The notes: a model not told the origin generated them from the sequence alone. A DNA stretch of 64,000 bases from Candidatus Krumholzibacteriota bacterium (GCA_029262065.1 JAJDAC010000048.1:1-64000), one strand, 5' to 3'. Positions 44,809-52,942 are shown, counted from the stretch's first letter. Numbers and translations: made by a program.

Positions 44809-45125
44809 ACCTCTTCACCGTGGTGTCCTGGATTTTCTCGGCTCTTTTCTTCGTGGCCGCCGCGGTACAGTGGAATGACCCGGACACGTTGCCGTGGATG
44901 GCATTCTACGTCGTGGCGGCGGTTGTCGCCGCGCTGGGCGCCCTGCGCCGGGTTCCTCGCGTGGCTCCGCTCGTGGTCGGTCTTGGCGCGCTCACTTGGG
45001 CGGCCACGCTGATTTCTCCGGTATTCACGGCGGCCGAGTGGACCTGGAACGAACAAGAGCGCGAACTGGGCGGCCTGATTCTCGTGGCCGTGTTCATGTT
45101 GGTGTTGGCGCGACGTACGCGCTGA
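44805..45125 (+). CDS. TMEM220-family transmembrane protein
   Basis: A 106-residue protein with about four hydrophobic helices. The motif VQWNDPDTLPWMAFY near the N-terminus is characteristic of the small TMEM220-like family. Function unknown. It starts at ATG 44805, coupled to the DoxX-like gene, and ends 22 bases before the polyphosphate kinase gene. Confidence 0.75.
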   Translation: MNLFTVVSWIFSALFFVAAAVQWNDPDTLPWMAFYVVAAVVAALGALRRVPRVAPLVVGLGALTWAATLISPVFTAAEWTWNEQERELGGLILVAVFMLVLARRTR

Positions 45126-45147
45126 ACCATTACCCCTTAGGAGTCCC

Positions 45148-46017
45148 GTGTTCACCGAGTTTCCTTCGCCGTGGCTTGTTCCCACCGACGGTACGTTCGA
45201 CCTGAGCTCGTTTCCCACCGAACCACCGGGCGACGCGGTCAGCAAGAAACAATACAAGAAGCGCCTGAAGAAGTTGGTGAAGCGGTTCGCCGAACTACAA
45301 GACGTGCTGTACGCGTACGATCGATTCGCCTTGCTGGTGGTGTTCCAGGCCATGGACGCCGCGGGCAAGGACAGCACTATTCGCGCGGTGATGTCGGGCG
45401 TGAACCCGGCTGGCTTCCAGGTCTATTCGTTCAAGCAGCCGTCGTCGAATGAGTTGGATCACGATTTTCTCTGGCGCACGGCCAAGTCGCTGCCACAGCG
45501 TGGCCGTATTGGCGTGTTCAATCGAAGCTACTACGAAGAAGTGCTCGTGGTTCGGGTGCACTCGGGAATCCTGAAATTTCAGCGCTTGCCATACGTAGAC
45601 GAGTCTACGGTGTGGGAAGAGCGCTTCGAGTCGATTCGCACGCACGAAGAGCACCTGGCTCGCAACGGGACCGTGGTGGTGAAGTTCTTCCTGAATGTTT
45701 CCAAGGATCAACAGAAACGCCGGTTCCTACGCCGCATCGATCTGCCGGAAAAGAACTGGAAGTTTTCGAAGTCCGATGTCGAAGAGCGTGGGTACTGGAG
45801 GGACTACATGCACGCATACCAGGAAGCGGTGGGGGCAACCTCGAAACCCTGGGCGCCGTGGTACTGCATTCCGGCCGATGACAAGCCGTTCGCGCGGTTG
45901 GCCGTGGCCGAGACCATTGTGAATACGCTGGAGAAGTTGCCGCTGGAGTATCCGACGGTTCCGAAGGAGAAGGCGGCGGAGCTGAAGGTAATGCGTGGGG
46001 AGTTGGAGAAGGAGTGA
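45148..46017 (+). CDS. Polyphosphate kinase 2 family protein
   Basis: A 289-residue PPK2. FQAMDAAGKDSTI is the Walker A loop (K74) and GRIGVFNRSYYEEVLVVRVH is the Walker B region with the conserved catalytic arginine. The lid and WKFS...DVEERGYWRDYMHAYQEA follow. PPK2 enzymes use polyphosphate to phosphorylate nucleoside mono- or diphosphates. Start GTG 45148 follows TTAGGAG. It is the last ordinary chromosomal gene before the cassette array, whose first GTTAGGC box lies 21 bases after its stop. Confidence 0.9.
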   Translation: MFTEFPSPWLVPTDGTFDLSSFPTEPPGDAVSKKQYKKRLKKLVKRFAELQDVLYAYDRFALLVVFQAMDAAGKDSTIRAVMSGVNPAGFQVYSFKQPSSNELDHDFLWRTAKSLPQRGRIGVFNRSYYEEVLVVRVHSGILKFQRLPYVDESTVWEERFESIRTHEEHLARNGTVVVKFFLNVSKDQQKRRFLRRIDLPEKNWKFSKSDVEERGYWRDYMHAYQEAVGATSKPWAPWYCIPADDKPFARLAVAETIVNTLEKLPLEYPTVPKEKAAELKVMRGELEKE

Positions 46018-46037
46018 TCTGGGCGATTCCTGCGGGC

Positions 46038-46044
46038 GTTAGGC
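46038..46044 (+). other. GTTAGGC core site at left edge of cassette array
   Basis: A lone GTTRRRY box without a matching RYYYAAC partner upstream, 21 bases after the PPK2 stop. It is where the first cassette would have joined the chromosome, as an attI remnant or a secondary site. Confidence 0.45.
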
Positions 46045-46150
46045 GGTGACGGGTATTGCGGATACATGGGCGAGTTTGGTGCAGTGTATTCCAGTTCCTT
46101 AGGGGGCCTTCCTTCGGAGATACTGAAGCGGGCCTTTCACTTGCGGGTTC

Positions 46151-46180
46151 TTGTTCGGGATTGCCTCCGGTGGTTATACT
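46151..46180 (+). promoter_or_regulatory. Possible promoter of the first cassette gene
   Basis: TTGTTC (46151-46156) and TATACT (46175-46180) are separated by 18 bases, about 70 bases upstream of the BsuPI-like gene. The match to a sigma-70 promoter is moderate. Confidence 0.35.
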
Positions 46181-46197
46181 GCGGGTAGCGGCCTATT

Positions 46198-46217
46198 CAA
46201 TGGGACTAGATTCGCAG
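46198..46217 (+). repeat. 20-bp repeat, copy 1 (upstream of BsuPI-like gene)
   Basis: The sequence CAATGGGACT..ATTCGCAG is shared, with one difference in 20 bases, with 56367-56386. Both copies lie just over 30 bases before a start codon that has an AGGAGGC ribosome site. Confidence 0.7.
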
Positions 46218-46249
46218 TCTACTACTAGTTGGGCGGACCAGGAGGCGAG

Positions 46250-46747
46250 ATGATAAGAGTCTATCGTTTTGCGGTCGCGTTCGGTTTCCTCATGAGTTCC
46301 AACTTCGTCGTAGCCCAAGACTTGCGAGTTTCGTCTTCTGGGAGCTTGCCAGTGCGAACCGTACTAGAGCTTCCTTTTGGAACGTATACAAGCTCCGATA
46401 CGTTGACGTTCACCGTTAGAATCAAGAACACGCAGGATCAGCCCCTCAAGTGGGTATTCAGTTCTACATGTCAGCTTGGTTGGTTGCTAGTAGATGCCCA
46501 AGGAACTACGTGGTCGTACGACACGACCTGCGGCGAGGGATTCTCTGACCTCTTCATCCAGCCCGGTGGCGAAGCCGTATTTCGCGAACGCATCGTGCTT
46601 TCTTTATTGCGTCCTCTCAGGCCTGCATGGCGACGCTCGGTCGAGCAATACGGTGAGCGTTCGTTGATCGGTGGGAAGTACCAACTATCGGCCGGGACCG
46701 TCGCAATCGGTCTACCATGGGCTTCGCAGACGATCGTTGTGGAGTGA
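46250..46747 (+). CDS. Secreted BsuPI-like (proteinase-inhibitor-like) protein, cassette gene
   Basis: A 165-residue protein with a signal peptide (residues 1-22, ending VVAQ). The mature part resembles the BsuPI intracellular-proteinase-inhibitor domain, a small beta sandwich: FTVRIKNTQDQPLKWVFSS, TCQLGWLLVDAQG, LFIQPGGEAVFRE and GGKYQLSAGTVAI. ATG 46250 follows AGGAGGCGAG. It is followed 29 bases later by a clear attC site and is visibly lower in GC than the chromosomal genes, as expected of a captured cassette. Inhibitor activity is not proven for most family members. Confidence 0.65.
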   Translation: MIRVYRFAVAFGFLMSSNFVVAQDLRVSSSGSLPVRTVLELPFGTYTSSDTLTFTVRIKNTQDQPLKWVFSSTCQLGWLLVDAQGTTWSYDTTCGEGFSDLFIQPGGEAVFRERIVLSLLRPLRPAWRRSVEQYGERSLIGGKYQLSAGTVAIGLPWASQTIVVE

Positions 46748-46776
46748 TTTTGGTTTTTATACCCAATCCACTTGCC

Positions 46777-46895
46777 GCCCAACAGATCGTTTCAGCGGAC
46801 GTGCTAGTGCACCAGCGCCGAACGGCGTCGTAGAATCGATATTCGCAGGCGTGCTGGCAAGAGGCCGCACGCCGCTGAACGCCAATCCGTTAGGC
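46777..46895 (+). other. attC recombination site 1 (119 bp)
   Basis: Left box GCCCAAC (46777-46783), right box GTTAGGC (46889-46895). The left arm TTTCAGCGGACGTGC pairs with the reverse complement of GCACGCCGCTGAA near the right end, with an unpaired extra base as is typical of attC folds. Confidence 0.85.
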
Positions 46896-46903
46896 GGCCT
46901 GGA

Positions 46904-47572
46904 TTGACGCTTCGGCTCCATCACCTCTTCGTTTGCTCATCCGCGGGCGCACCTGAAGCAGACGATCTGTTGGCTGCCGGTCTAGTAGAAGGTTCGGCGA
47001 ACGCACATCCTGGTCAGGGCACGGCCAACCGGAGGTTCTTTTTCGACGAGGGGTTCCTGGAACTCCTATGGGTTCACGATGAACTCGAGGCGAAGTCTAC
47101 GCTCGTCGCACCAACCAAACTCTGGGATCGATGGGCCGGACGCGGTGGGGCCACGAATCCCTTTGGCATCTGTTTCTCTTCCACAGATGGCGAGGATCTC
47201 AGCCTTCCGTTTTCCTCCTGGGTGTTTCGGCCCGAGTATCTAGCCGAAGATCGCCACATTCTCTTCGCCGACGAGCAACCGCTATCGGAGCCAGAGATCT
47301 TCGTCCTGAGTTGGCCGCAGGCGGCGTCATCTCCTGAAACGGAGCCAACAAGTCACCCGCTCGGGCTTCGTGAAATGCGATCAGTATCGGTTGGTCTGCC
47401 TGATCCGACTGCAATCTCTGAATCTCTTCGTTCAGCCCGGGATGCCGGGCTAGTTGAGGTTCACTGCAGTGCGGCCCCAGAGCTCGTCGTCGGGTTCACT
47501 TCCGCGCAAGTGGTGGAAACCAGTGTGCCTGGCCTTGGGCTTTCTATTGTCGGCCGGCCAGGCAGCGCCTAA
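46904..47572 (+). CDS. VOC/glyoxalase-like protein (Glyoxalase_3 type), cassette gene
   Basis: A 222-residue protein. LRLHHLFVCSS is the first metal-ligand strand of a vicinal-oxygen-chelate fold, followed by GTANRRFFFDEGFLELLWVHD and a late LGLREMRSVSVGLPDP second half. The function is unassigned in this subgroup. It starts at TTG 46904, only 8 bases after the right box of attC 1, and its TAA stop lies inside the left box of attC 2, a configuration typical of cassettes. A different upstream start is impossible because of the attC. Confidence 0.65.
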   Translation: MTLRLHHLFVCSSAGAPEADDLLAAGLVEGSANAHPGQGTANRRFFFDEGFLELLWVHDELEAKSTLVAPTKLWDRWAGRGGATNPFGICFSSTDGEDLSLPFSSWVFRPEYLAEDRHILFADEQPLSEPEIFVLSWPQAASSPETEPTSHPLGLREMRSVSVGLPDPTAISESLRSARDAGLVEVHCSAAPELVVGFTSAQVVETSVPGLGLSIVGRPGSA

Positions 47573-47700
47573 CAAGCGAGTCGTTGCAGCAGACAGCGGC
47601 CCTTGTCACTCCGCGTGCGCGGGGCGCATACTGTGAATTGAAGGCCGGATTTGCACGCGGGGGCCAATGCCCTCTGCTGCTGACCGGCGATCCGTTAGGC
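47567..47700 (+). other. attC recombination site 2 (134 bp)
   Basis: Left box GCCTAAC (47567-47573), right box GTTAGGC (47694-47700). The arms TTGCAGCAGA and TCTGCTGCTGA pair inside. Much of its central part (CGTTGCAGCAGAC, GCGCATACTGT) recurs in the site at 50467-50597, showing a family relationship. Confidence 0.9.
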
Positions 47701-47736
47701 ACCGCATCCGATGACGATGGGGCCGTGGAGTCAACG

Positions 47737-48522
47737 ATGCTGACAGACATTGTGTTCGCTGGAATCTTCGCCAGCCAAATCTATCTGCTCTCGTTTTACG
47801 TACCGCGCAAACTCACGACGGGGCTCTCCGGGGAATCTCCGGAGTGGCGGCTGGTGCTGAAGGCGTCGCGTGGGTACGCCACGGCCAGCATCGTTTTGGT
47901 CGTGGCCGGGGCGATTCTGCTATCGGCGTTTTTCCTCGTGGATACGCTCGCCGCGATGACGCCGGCGTTGCTGGCGGTCGGCGGCTTCTTTCTCCTCCAG
48001 ATGGCGCCGCTGGTCATCGTCGCGGGGCCGGTGCTCGCTCGATCGCCGGCGATTGCGCCGGCGCCGGACGTTTCCGGGCCTGTGCGGCTGGCGGATTTTG
48101 TGTCGCCGTTGGCCGTGGCCCTGGCCGTCGCGTTGGTCGTCGGGTATCTCGGGTCGCAACTGGCTCTCTGGGACGGAACCTGGAGCCAGCAAGTGCTCAA
48201 GGTCTCCATTTTCGTCGCCGTCCAGTTGTTGATAGGCGGCATACTCATGAGGCACCTGTCGACAACGCGACGCGTCGGCGCAGAGGACCGGGCCGAGTAC
48301 ATACAGGGCCTGTCAATAATTGCGCCTATGTTCACGCTGCTAAGCATCGGCCTCAGTGCGTATTACTTTGGCAAGGACATCGTGTTTGTGCTCGAGGTGC
48401 AGGCGCTGCGTCCGGCGATGATGAGTGCCTTCCTGCAACTGCTGGCGTTGTTGGGAATCCATTTCGTCCTGCGACCGTGGCCCAACAACCCGTTCCAGCC
48501 GACCGGCTCCGCCGACGACTGA
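47737..48522 (+). CDS. Multi-span membrane protein, cassette gene
   Basis: A 261-residue protein with about seven hydrophobic helices and few charges; no family recognised. ATG 47737 follows CGTGGAG and comes 36 bases after attC 2; a longer frame would run through the attC and is not used. The C-terminal residues NNPFQPTGSADD are encoded by the left arm of attC 3, as often happens when cassette genes run into their recombination site. Confidence 0.6.
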   Translation: MLTDIVFAGIFASQIYLLSFYVPRKLTTGLSGESPEWRLVLKASRGYATASIVLVVAGAILLSAFFLVDTLAAMTPALLAVGGFFLLQMAPLVIVAGPVLARSPAIAPAPDVSGPVRLADFVSPLAVALAVALVVGYLGSQLALWDGTWSQQVLKVSIFVAVQLLIGGILMRHLSTTRRVGAEDRAEYIQGLSIIAPMFTLLSIGLSAYYFGKDIVFVLEVQALRPAMMSAFLQLLALLGIHFVLRPWPNNPFQPTGSADD

Positions 48523-48538
48523 ACGGAAGGCGTTATGC
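48480..48538 (+). other. attC recombination site 3 (59 bp)
   Basis: Left box GCCCAAC (48480-48486), right box GTTATGC (48532-48538). CCGTTCCAGCCGACCGG on the left pairs imperfectly with CCGACGACTGAACGG on the right. It has the classical 59-base-element length and overlaps the end of the membrane protein gene. Confidence 0.85.
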
Positions 48539-48604
48539 ATTCAGCCCAACAGCCCAACATCCCGGCGTCTCGACCGTTTCGTTTCGGAGTGTGACCGAGT
48601 GAAG

Positions 48605-48928
48605 ATGCCAAATGCGGGCAAGGCCGAGATCAGCCCAGCCAAACTGAAACTCTACCTGCTCTCCAGGGAGCATCCTGTTGGTAGGTTCAAGGCGGCTTTC
48701 TTCGTCGGGCTGGGCTTCACGGCAGATCAGTGGAGGTTGCTTGAGACGCTTCTCTTGGAACTGGCACTGGGCGAGGCAATCCAGGCGGGCTCCACGCCCT
48801 ATGGCGAAAAGTATCGCATTCGGGGTACACTAATAGGGCCTACGGGCGAGGCGGTAGTCGACACAGTGTGGATTCTTCCTTCCGGCACGGAGCGACCTCA
48901 ATTCGTAACGGCATATCCGTCGGAGTAG
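48605..48928 (+). CDS. DUF6883 family protein, cassette gene
   Basis: A 107-residue protein. LSREHPVGRFKAAFFVGLGF, then TPYGEKYRIRGTL and VVDTVWILPSGTERPQFVTAYP, match the DUF6883 family, small proteins found in polymorphic-toxin and toxin-antitoxin-like contexts. The DUF4926 gene starts 2 bases after its stop, a pairing that recurs in other bacteria. ATG 48605 is used; GTG 48599 is an alternative with an equally plausible GGAG upstream. Confidence 0.7.
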   Translation: MPNAGKAEISPAKLKLYLLSREHPVGRFKAAFFVGLGFTADQWRLLETLLLELALGEAIQAGSTPYGEKYRIRGTLIGPTGEAVVDTVWILPSGTERPQFVTAYPSE

Positions 48929-48930
48929 TC

Positions 48931-49164
48931 ATGCGATACAAAATCTTGGACACAGTGGTGTTGGATCGCGATCTCCCCGAACACGGACTTCGGCGAGGCG
49001 ATCTGGGAGCAGTCGTGCACTTGCATGCGCCCGATGGGCTCGAGGTTGAATTCGTCACTGCCTCTGGCCGCACCGTCGCGCTGGTCACTGTTGGCGAGTC
49101 AGATGTACGAGCTGTTGCGGAGACCGATCTTATTTCGGTCCGCACTTCACAGAAGTCTGCGTAG
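48931..49164 (+). CDS. DUF4926 family protein, cassette gene
   Basis: A 77-residue protein. KILDTVVLDRDLPEHGLRRG, LGAVVHLHAPDGLEVEFVT and ASGRTVALVTV match DUF4926, a small SH3-like beta fold commonly encoded immediately behind DUF6883. The two genes share one cassette and the downstream attC 4, so they are transferred together. A toxin-immunity role is an inference from family context. Confidence 0.75.
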   Translation: MRYKILDTVVLDRDLPEHGLRRGDLGAVVHLHAPDGLEVEFVTASGRTVALVTVGESDVRAVAETDLISVRTSQKSA

Positions 49165-49189
49165 GGTTTTCTGGTCCATCTTGCATGAT

Positions 49190-49323
49190 GCATAACACGC
49201 CCATGCAACGGATCAGCCCACTTGTCACGCCGGCTGTTCCGGGCGTCATCTAGGAAAAGAACCCGACCCTTCAGCACCCGGCGCGCCAAGTGACCTGCCC
49301 GCTGATGGGCAGAACCGTTATAC
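49190..49323 (+). other. attC recombination site 4 (134 bp)
   Basis: Left box GCATAAC (49190-49196), right box GTTATAC (49317-49323). Inner arms CCCACTTGTCAC and CCAAGTGACC pair. It follows the DUF4926 stop by 25 bases. Confidence 0.8.
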
Positions 49324-49346
49324 GGGCCGGCCGAGTGGAGACGAAA

Positions 49347-49838
49347 ATGACCCCTTTTGTGCCGAGAGAGTTGCACGTGCCGGCGAAGCTGGAAACGGCG
49401 GAGTTCCGACTCCGAATGCTTACCATCCACGACGTTGTCAAAGACTTCGACGCCGTAGTCACGAGTGTCAACCATCTCAAGACCCTCCGGCCCGGAGGAA
49501 AGTGGCCGGAGGGTCTCACTCTTGAGCAGAACCTGATTGACTTGGGGTGGCACCAAAAGGAGTTCCAGATTCGACGCTCCTTTGCCTATACCGTCGTCTC
49601 GCTTTCGGAGCAGACGGTGAAGGGTTGCGTGTACATAGAACCCACCCGCAAGAGGGGCTACGACGCCGAGGTCTATCTCTGGGCTCGGCAGAGCGAACTG
49701 GCCAATGGTCTCGAGGAGCGGCTCTACGAGACCGTCCAGAGGTGGTTGACCAATGAATGGCCCTTCGAGAAGGCCGCGTTCCCGGGCCGTAGCATTCCTT
49801 GGGATAGCTGGTCCAAGATTCCGGATGAGACACAGTGA
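49347..49838 (+). CDS. GNAT-family N-acetyltransferase-like protein, cassette gene
   Basis: A 163-residue protein. LETAEFRLRMLTIHDVVKDFDAV is the start of a GNAT fold; LTLEQNLIDLGWHQKEFQIR and YTVVSLSEQTVKGCVYI contain the central strands; the acetyl-CoA loop is weak in sequence. ATG 49347 follows GTGGAGACG, 23 bases after attC 4. No clear attC follows in 49839-49942, so this gene and the DinB gene may share one cassette or the site between them may have decayed. Confidence 0.7.
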   Translation: MTPFVPRELHVPAKLETAEFRLRMLTIHDVVKDFDAVVTSVNHLKTLRPGGKWPEGLTLEQNLIDLGWHQKEFQIRRSFAYTVVSLSEQTVKGCVYIEPTRKRGYDAEVYLWARQSELANGLEERLYETVQRWLTNEWPFEKAAFPGRSIPWDSWSKIPDETQ

Positions 49839-49942
49839 GCCCGAGCGGGCCCGCTGCACATGTCCTTGCGGGCGACGGGTCAGCCAACTTTTGAGGACGA
49901 GGCGGAGATCTGTCGCTCACGACAAACGGGAGCCTCGTAAGT

Positions 49943-50380
49943 ATGCATATTCTCGAACATTTGTTCCTCGTCGGCGAGTTCGCGGAGAGAGAGCGCCTGC
50001 TGTCAGGGCTGACGCTCGAGCAAGTGACATTCAGGCCGGAGGACGCGTCGCACTCCATCTACGACGAGCTATGGCACATTGTGGGATACCAGCAGAGCAT
50101 CATCGAGCCCGGTGGCGCACCGCCCGGTGACCTGTTCCCGACCGTGGCGCCGGAACACGAGGACCAATGGCACCAGCTGGTGCGAGTGTTCCTGACCGGT
50201 GCTCGCGCTGCGGCAGACTTGGGACAGGCGCCGGCGCGACTGGCCGCCGAGGTCGAGCCAGGCGTGACCCTGGCCGACGAATTGAACTGCGTGGCTGTGC
50301 ACAACGCATATCACTTCGGCAAAATCGTTGCGTTGCGCCAGCGGATCGGCGCGTGGCCGCCCGGTTCTCAGTCTGGGTGA
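49943..50380 (+). CDS. DinB-like (YfiT-type) four-helix protein, cassette gene
   Basis: A 145-residue protein with the DinB metal-binding histidine pattern: SIYDELWHIVGYQQS (second helix) and ELNCVAVHNAYHFGKIVALRQ (last helix). The DinB superfamily includes thiol-dependent transferases, but the reaction here is unknown. It is followed by an attC-like site at 50467-50597. Confidence 0.75.
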   Translation: MHILEHLFLVGEFAERERLLSGLTLEQVTFRPEDASHSIYDELWHIVGYQQSIIEPGGAPPGDLFPTVAPEHEDQWHQLVRVFLTGARAAADLGQAPARLAAEVEPGVTLADELNCVAVHNAYHFGKIVALRQRIGAWPPGSQSG

Positions 50381-50466
50381 CCTGGTTACGAACAAGCGCA
50401 CTACAGGGCGGCCTCAAGACTTGGTCGACTTGAAGTGGATACAAGACGCTGGTGAGTAAAACCACG

Positions 50467-50597
50467 GCGTAGCAAGCCGTTGCAGCAGACCGCGGCGCTT
50501 GTCACCCCGGGTGCGTGGACCGCATACTGTATCTGAAGGTCGTACCAGCACCCGCAGCGCCAATCGCCGCGGCAGCTGGCCAGCGTAACCGTTATCC
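50467..50597 (+). other. attC-like site 5 (left box mutated)
   Basis: Right end GTAACCGTTATCC and strong inner arms (GCAGACCGCGGCG with CGCCGCGGCAGC) are present. The left box reads GCGTAGC instead of RYYYAAC, and the right box GTTATCC is also off consensus. The central sequence is close to attC 2, so it is probably a decaying copy of the same site type. Confidence 0.6.
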
Positions 50598-50634
50598 CAC
50601 TAAGCTACACCAACATTCCAGGCCAGAAGTCACC

Positions 50635-51357
50635 ATGAGTATCGATGCCGGACGCCGGAAATGGATTGAGTCCGCCAACGCGTGGATTGCCGATCAGGGC
50701 GCCGATGGCGACTGGTCCCGACGCGAAATTCTTGATCCGGCTCTTGAACCCATCCTGTTAGAGATACAGGGCAAGGCAATTCTGGACCTAGGGTGTGGCG
50801 AAGGGCGTTACTCTCGAATGCTGAAAGACAAGGGAGCTGTGGTCACCGGAATCGACCCAGTTCCGCAATTCATTGAGCACGCCCGTTCTCTTGACTCCGA
50901 ATCCAGATACTTGGAAGGAACAGCCGAAGCGCTGCCATTTGCAGATGGATCCTTCGATATCGTGCTTTGCTATCTCAGCGTTGTGGATATCGCCGACCTG
51001 AAAACCGCAGCTTCAGAAATCACACGCGTTCTTGGTAAGAGAGGTAAATTGGTCATTGTCACAATCAGCAACCTCGCGTCGTCGACTTCCGGCTGGATCA
51101 AAGACGACGTTGGCCATAAGGCGTATCGCAAGGTTGACCGCTACATGGAAGAGTTCGCGCTCGACCTTGAGTGGCGTGACATCAAGATCAGAAATTACCA
51201 TCGACCGCTTAGTTACACTCTCGGGCTATTTCTAGGTCATGGTTTTGTCTTAACGCGATTCGTCGAACCCTTACCGGACCCTTCTGACCCAAACTACAGG
51301 GACGAACATCGTGTACCGACATTTCAGATCCTGTGTCTCGATCGAATGGTTCATTGA
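50635..51357 (+). CDS. Class I SAM-dependent methyltransferase, cassette gene
   Basis: A 240-residue protein. AILDLGCGEGRYSRMLKDKG is motif I, GIDPVPQFIEHA motif II, and FADGSFDIVLCYLSVVDI motif III, as in UbiE-like small-molecule methyltransferases. The substrate is unknown. ATG 50635 lies 38 bases after attC-like site 5. The composition is lower in GC than chromosomal genes. No attC follows; the propeller lipoprotein frame begins immediately. Confidence 0.8.
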   Translation: MSIDAGRRKWIESANAWIADQGADGDWSRREILDPALEPILLEIQGKAILDLGCGEGRYSRMLKDKGAVVTGIDPVPQFIEHARSLDSESRYLEGTAEALPFADGSFDIVLCYLSVVDIADLKTAASEITRVLGKRGKLVIVTISNLASSTSGWIKDDVGHKAYRKVDRYMEEFALDLEWRDIKIRNYHRPLSYTLGLFLGHGFVLTRFVEPLPDPSDPNYRDEHRVPTFQILCLDRMVH

Positions 51358-51361
51358 GGTC

Positions 51362-52495
51362 GTGGACGGACCGGCCATCTACTTGTTTCTCCTCGGGACG
51401 CTGCTTGTATCCTGCACGGGTGAACGGAGCGGTGATTCAGGCTCGGCCGTCTCGGCTGTGGACAAAGGCCAAGCACTGCTCCGCTTCGAGTACGGGGAAG
51501 GACCGGACGGCATGTACAACGCGGGCGTGCGCGCGATCCACGAGGATGGCCGTGGGAACGTCTGGTTCGGCACCCACCTCGACGGTCTGGCCCGCTTCGA
51601 CGGCCAGGCATACGCGTACTTCGACGTACACGGCGGCAGCCGTGGGCTCAACCGGGTCTGGAGGATCACGGTGGACGAGGGTGGCACGCCCTGGTTCAGG
51701 ACGGGGCGCGGCGTCGCCCGCTTCGACGGCGGGCGGATCGTCCATCACGCGCTCAGCGACGCCCCGCAGGCGGACGACTGGACGCTTGAGGCCGGAGACC
51801 TCTGGTTCGCCGCGAGCGACCCGTCCGGGAACGACGCGCACAAGGGCGACCCCGGCATCTTACGGTATGACGGAGAAAGGTTCACCTTCCTCCCGATCCC
51901 GGTGCCGGAGCACCTCCGGACGAACGGGCACTTCGCGGTCGTCGGCATGTGGAGGGGGAACGGTGCGAGGGTGTGGCTCGCGACAGGAGATGCCGTGATC
52001 GGGTACGACGGCGAGACGCTCACGATCATCGACGACGAGCGTCTCGGCCACACCGATGCGACCGGCTTCCTCCACGTCAAATGCATGTACGAGGACAGTC
52101 GGGATCGCGTCTGGATCGGGAACAACGGGATAGGGGTGATCTTGGTCGAGGGAGACACGATCACAAACTTCACGCAGGCGCACGGCGTCGGCCGACGGGA
52201 CCACCGCGGCGGCGGAACGATCACGCACCCGCAGTCCGGGGATGCGCCCGCGGGGGCGCCCTCGCTCCACCGGGTGTTCTCGATCGGAGAGGGCTCGGGT
52301 GGGAACATCTGGTTTGGGACGTCAGAGCAGGGTGCCTGGCGGTACGACGGCGAGTCCGTACGGCAGTTCACTGAGAAGGACGGGCTCGACCTCGGACACG
52401 TCGCGACCTTCTATACCGACGGCCGCGGTGACCTGTGGGCAGGCGGAAACGGCGTGTACCGATTCGACGGTTCGTCGTTCGTGCGCGTGTATTAG
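51362..52495 (+). CDS. Propeller-repeat lipoprotein (two-component-regulator propeller type)
   Basis: A protein of about 377 residues with a hydrophobic leader ending in the lipobox LLVSC. Five or more repeats of the reg_prop type follow: EDGRGNVWFGTHLDGLARFDG-like units, VWIGNNGIGV, GGNIWFGTSEQGAWRYDG and GRGDLWAGGNGVYRFDG. These form a beta propeller usually found in hybrid-kinase sensors; here no kinase follows. The start is unsure: the frame is open back to 51311 inside the methyltransferase gene, and I use the GTG at 51362. Its high GC and missing attC suggest it joined the array by another route. Confidence 0.65.
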   Translation: MDGPAIYLFLLGTLLVSCTGERSGDSGSAVSAVDKGQALLRFEYGEGPDGMYNAGVRAIHEDGRGNVWFGTHLDGLARFDGQAYAYFDVHGGSRGLNRVWRITVDEGGTPWFRTGRGVARFDGGRIVHHALSDAPQADDWTLEAGDLWFAASDPSGNDAHKGDPGILRYDGERFTFLPIPVPEHLRTNGHFAVVGMWRGNGARVWLATGDAVIGYDGETLTIIDDERLGHTDATGFLHVKCMYEDSRDRVWIGNNGIGVILVEGDTITNFTQAHGVGRRDHRGGGTITHPQSGDAPAGAPSLHRVFSIGEGSGGNIWFGTSEQGAWRYDGESVRQFTEKDGLDLGHVATFYTDGRGDLWAGGNGVYRFDGSSFVRVY

Positions 52496-52536
52496 GCCTC
52501 TCGGCGTCAATTCCCCCAAGCGATGGGTAGCCAAAC

Positions 52537-52902
52537 ATGAAGACCACGCCTGAACACGATGAACGAATCGCGAGCATGAAATTTTCTTCTGTCTATCCGC
52601 ATTACGTCGCGAAGGTTGAGAAGAAGGGTCGAACTGTTGACGAACTTCATCAGGTCATTTCCTGGCTTACGGGATTCAGCCAGACCAAACTGCAAGCTTT
52701 GATCAAGAGTGACGCTACGTTTCAACAATTCTTCGCTGAAGCAACGCTCAACCCGAATGCAAGCCTGATTACTGGCGTCATCTGCGGGTATCGAGTAGAA
52801 GAAATAGAAACACCCCTGACCAAACAGGCCCGGTACCTGGACAAATTGGTGGACGAACTCGCGAAGGGGCGCAAGATGGAGAAGATCTTGCGGGCTCCAT
52901 AG
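52537..52902 (+). CDS. DUF2200 family protein, cassette gene
   Basis: A 121-residue protein. [34 protein letters not shown] and [18 protein letters not shown], ending with [19 protein letters not shown], match DUF2200 almost throughout. The function is unknown. ATG 52537 is used; the DUF2200 core starts near the second Met. A half attC lies right behind the stop. Confidence 0.8.
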   Translation: MKTTPEHDERIASMKFSSVYPHYVAKVEKKGRTVDELHQVISWLTGFSQTKLQALIKSDATFQQFFAEATLNPNASLITGVICGYRVEEIETPLTKQARYLDKLVDELAKGRKMEKILRAP

Positions 52903-52942
52903 CGCCAATCCCCGCGTCAGCTGACCGGTGTAACCGTTGTAC
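52903..52942 (+). other. Half attC (right arm only)
   Basis: GCGCCAATCCCCGCGTCAGC, then a GTAACCGTTGTAC end, closely matches the right arm of site 5. The right box is GTTGTAC (52936-52942). No left arm is visible, so it is probably a deletion remnant. Confidence 0.5.

Noticed and set aside
47567-47700. tRNA-like folding of attC 2
   Set aside because: It forms a long imperfect stem, but no anticodon arm, T-loop GTTCRANNC or CCA end is present.
49839-49942. attC between the GNAT and DinB genes
   Set aside because: Expected here, but neither a RYYYAAC nor a GTTRRRY box with pairing arms can be found; I see no defined element in this gap.
46777-50597. CRISPR array suggested by spaced repeats
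   Set aside because: The repeats are 59-134 bp, imperfect, inverted inside and separated by genes of several hundred bases; no short regular repeat-spacer pattern exists.
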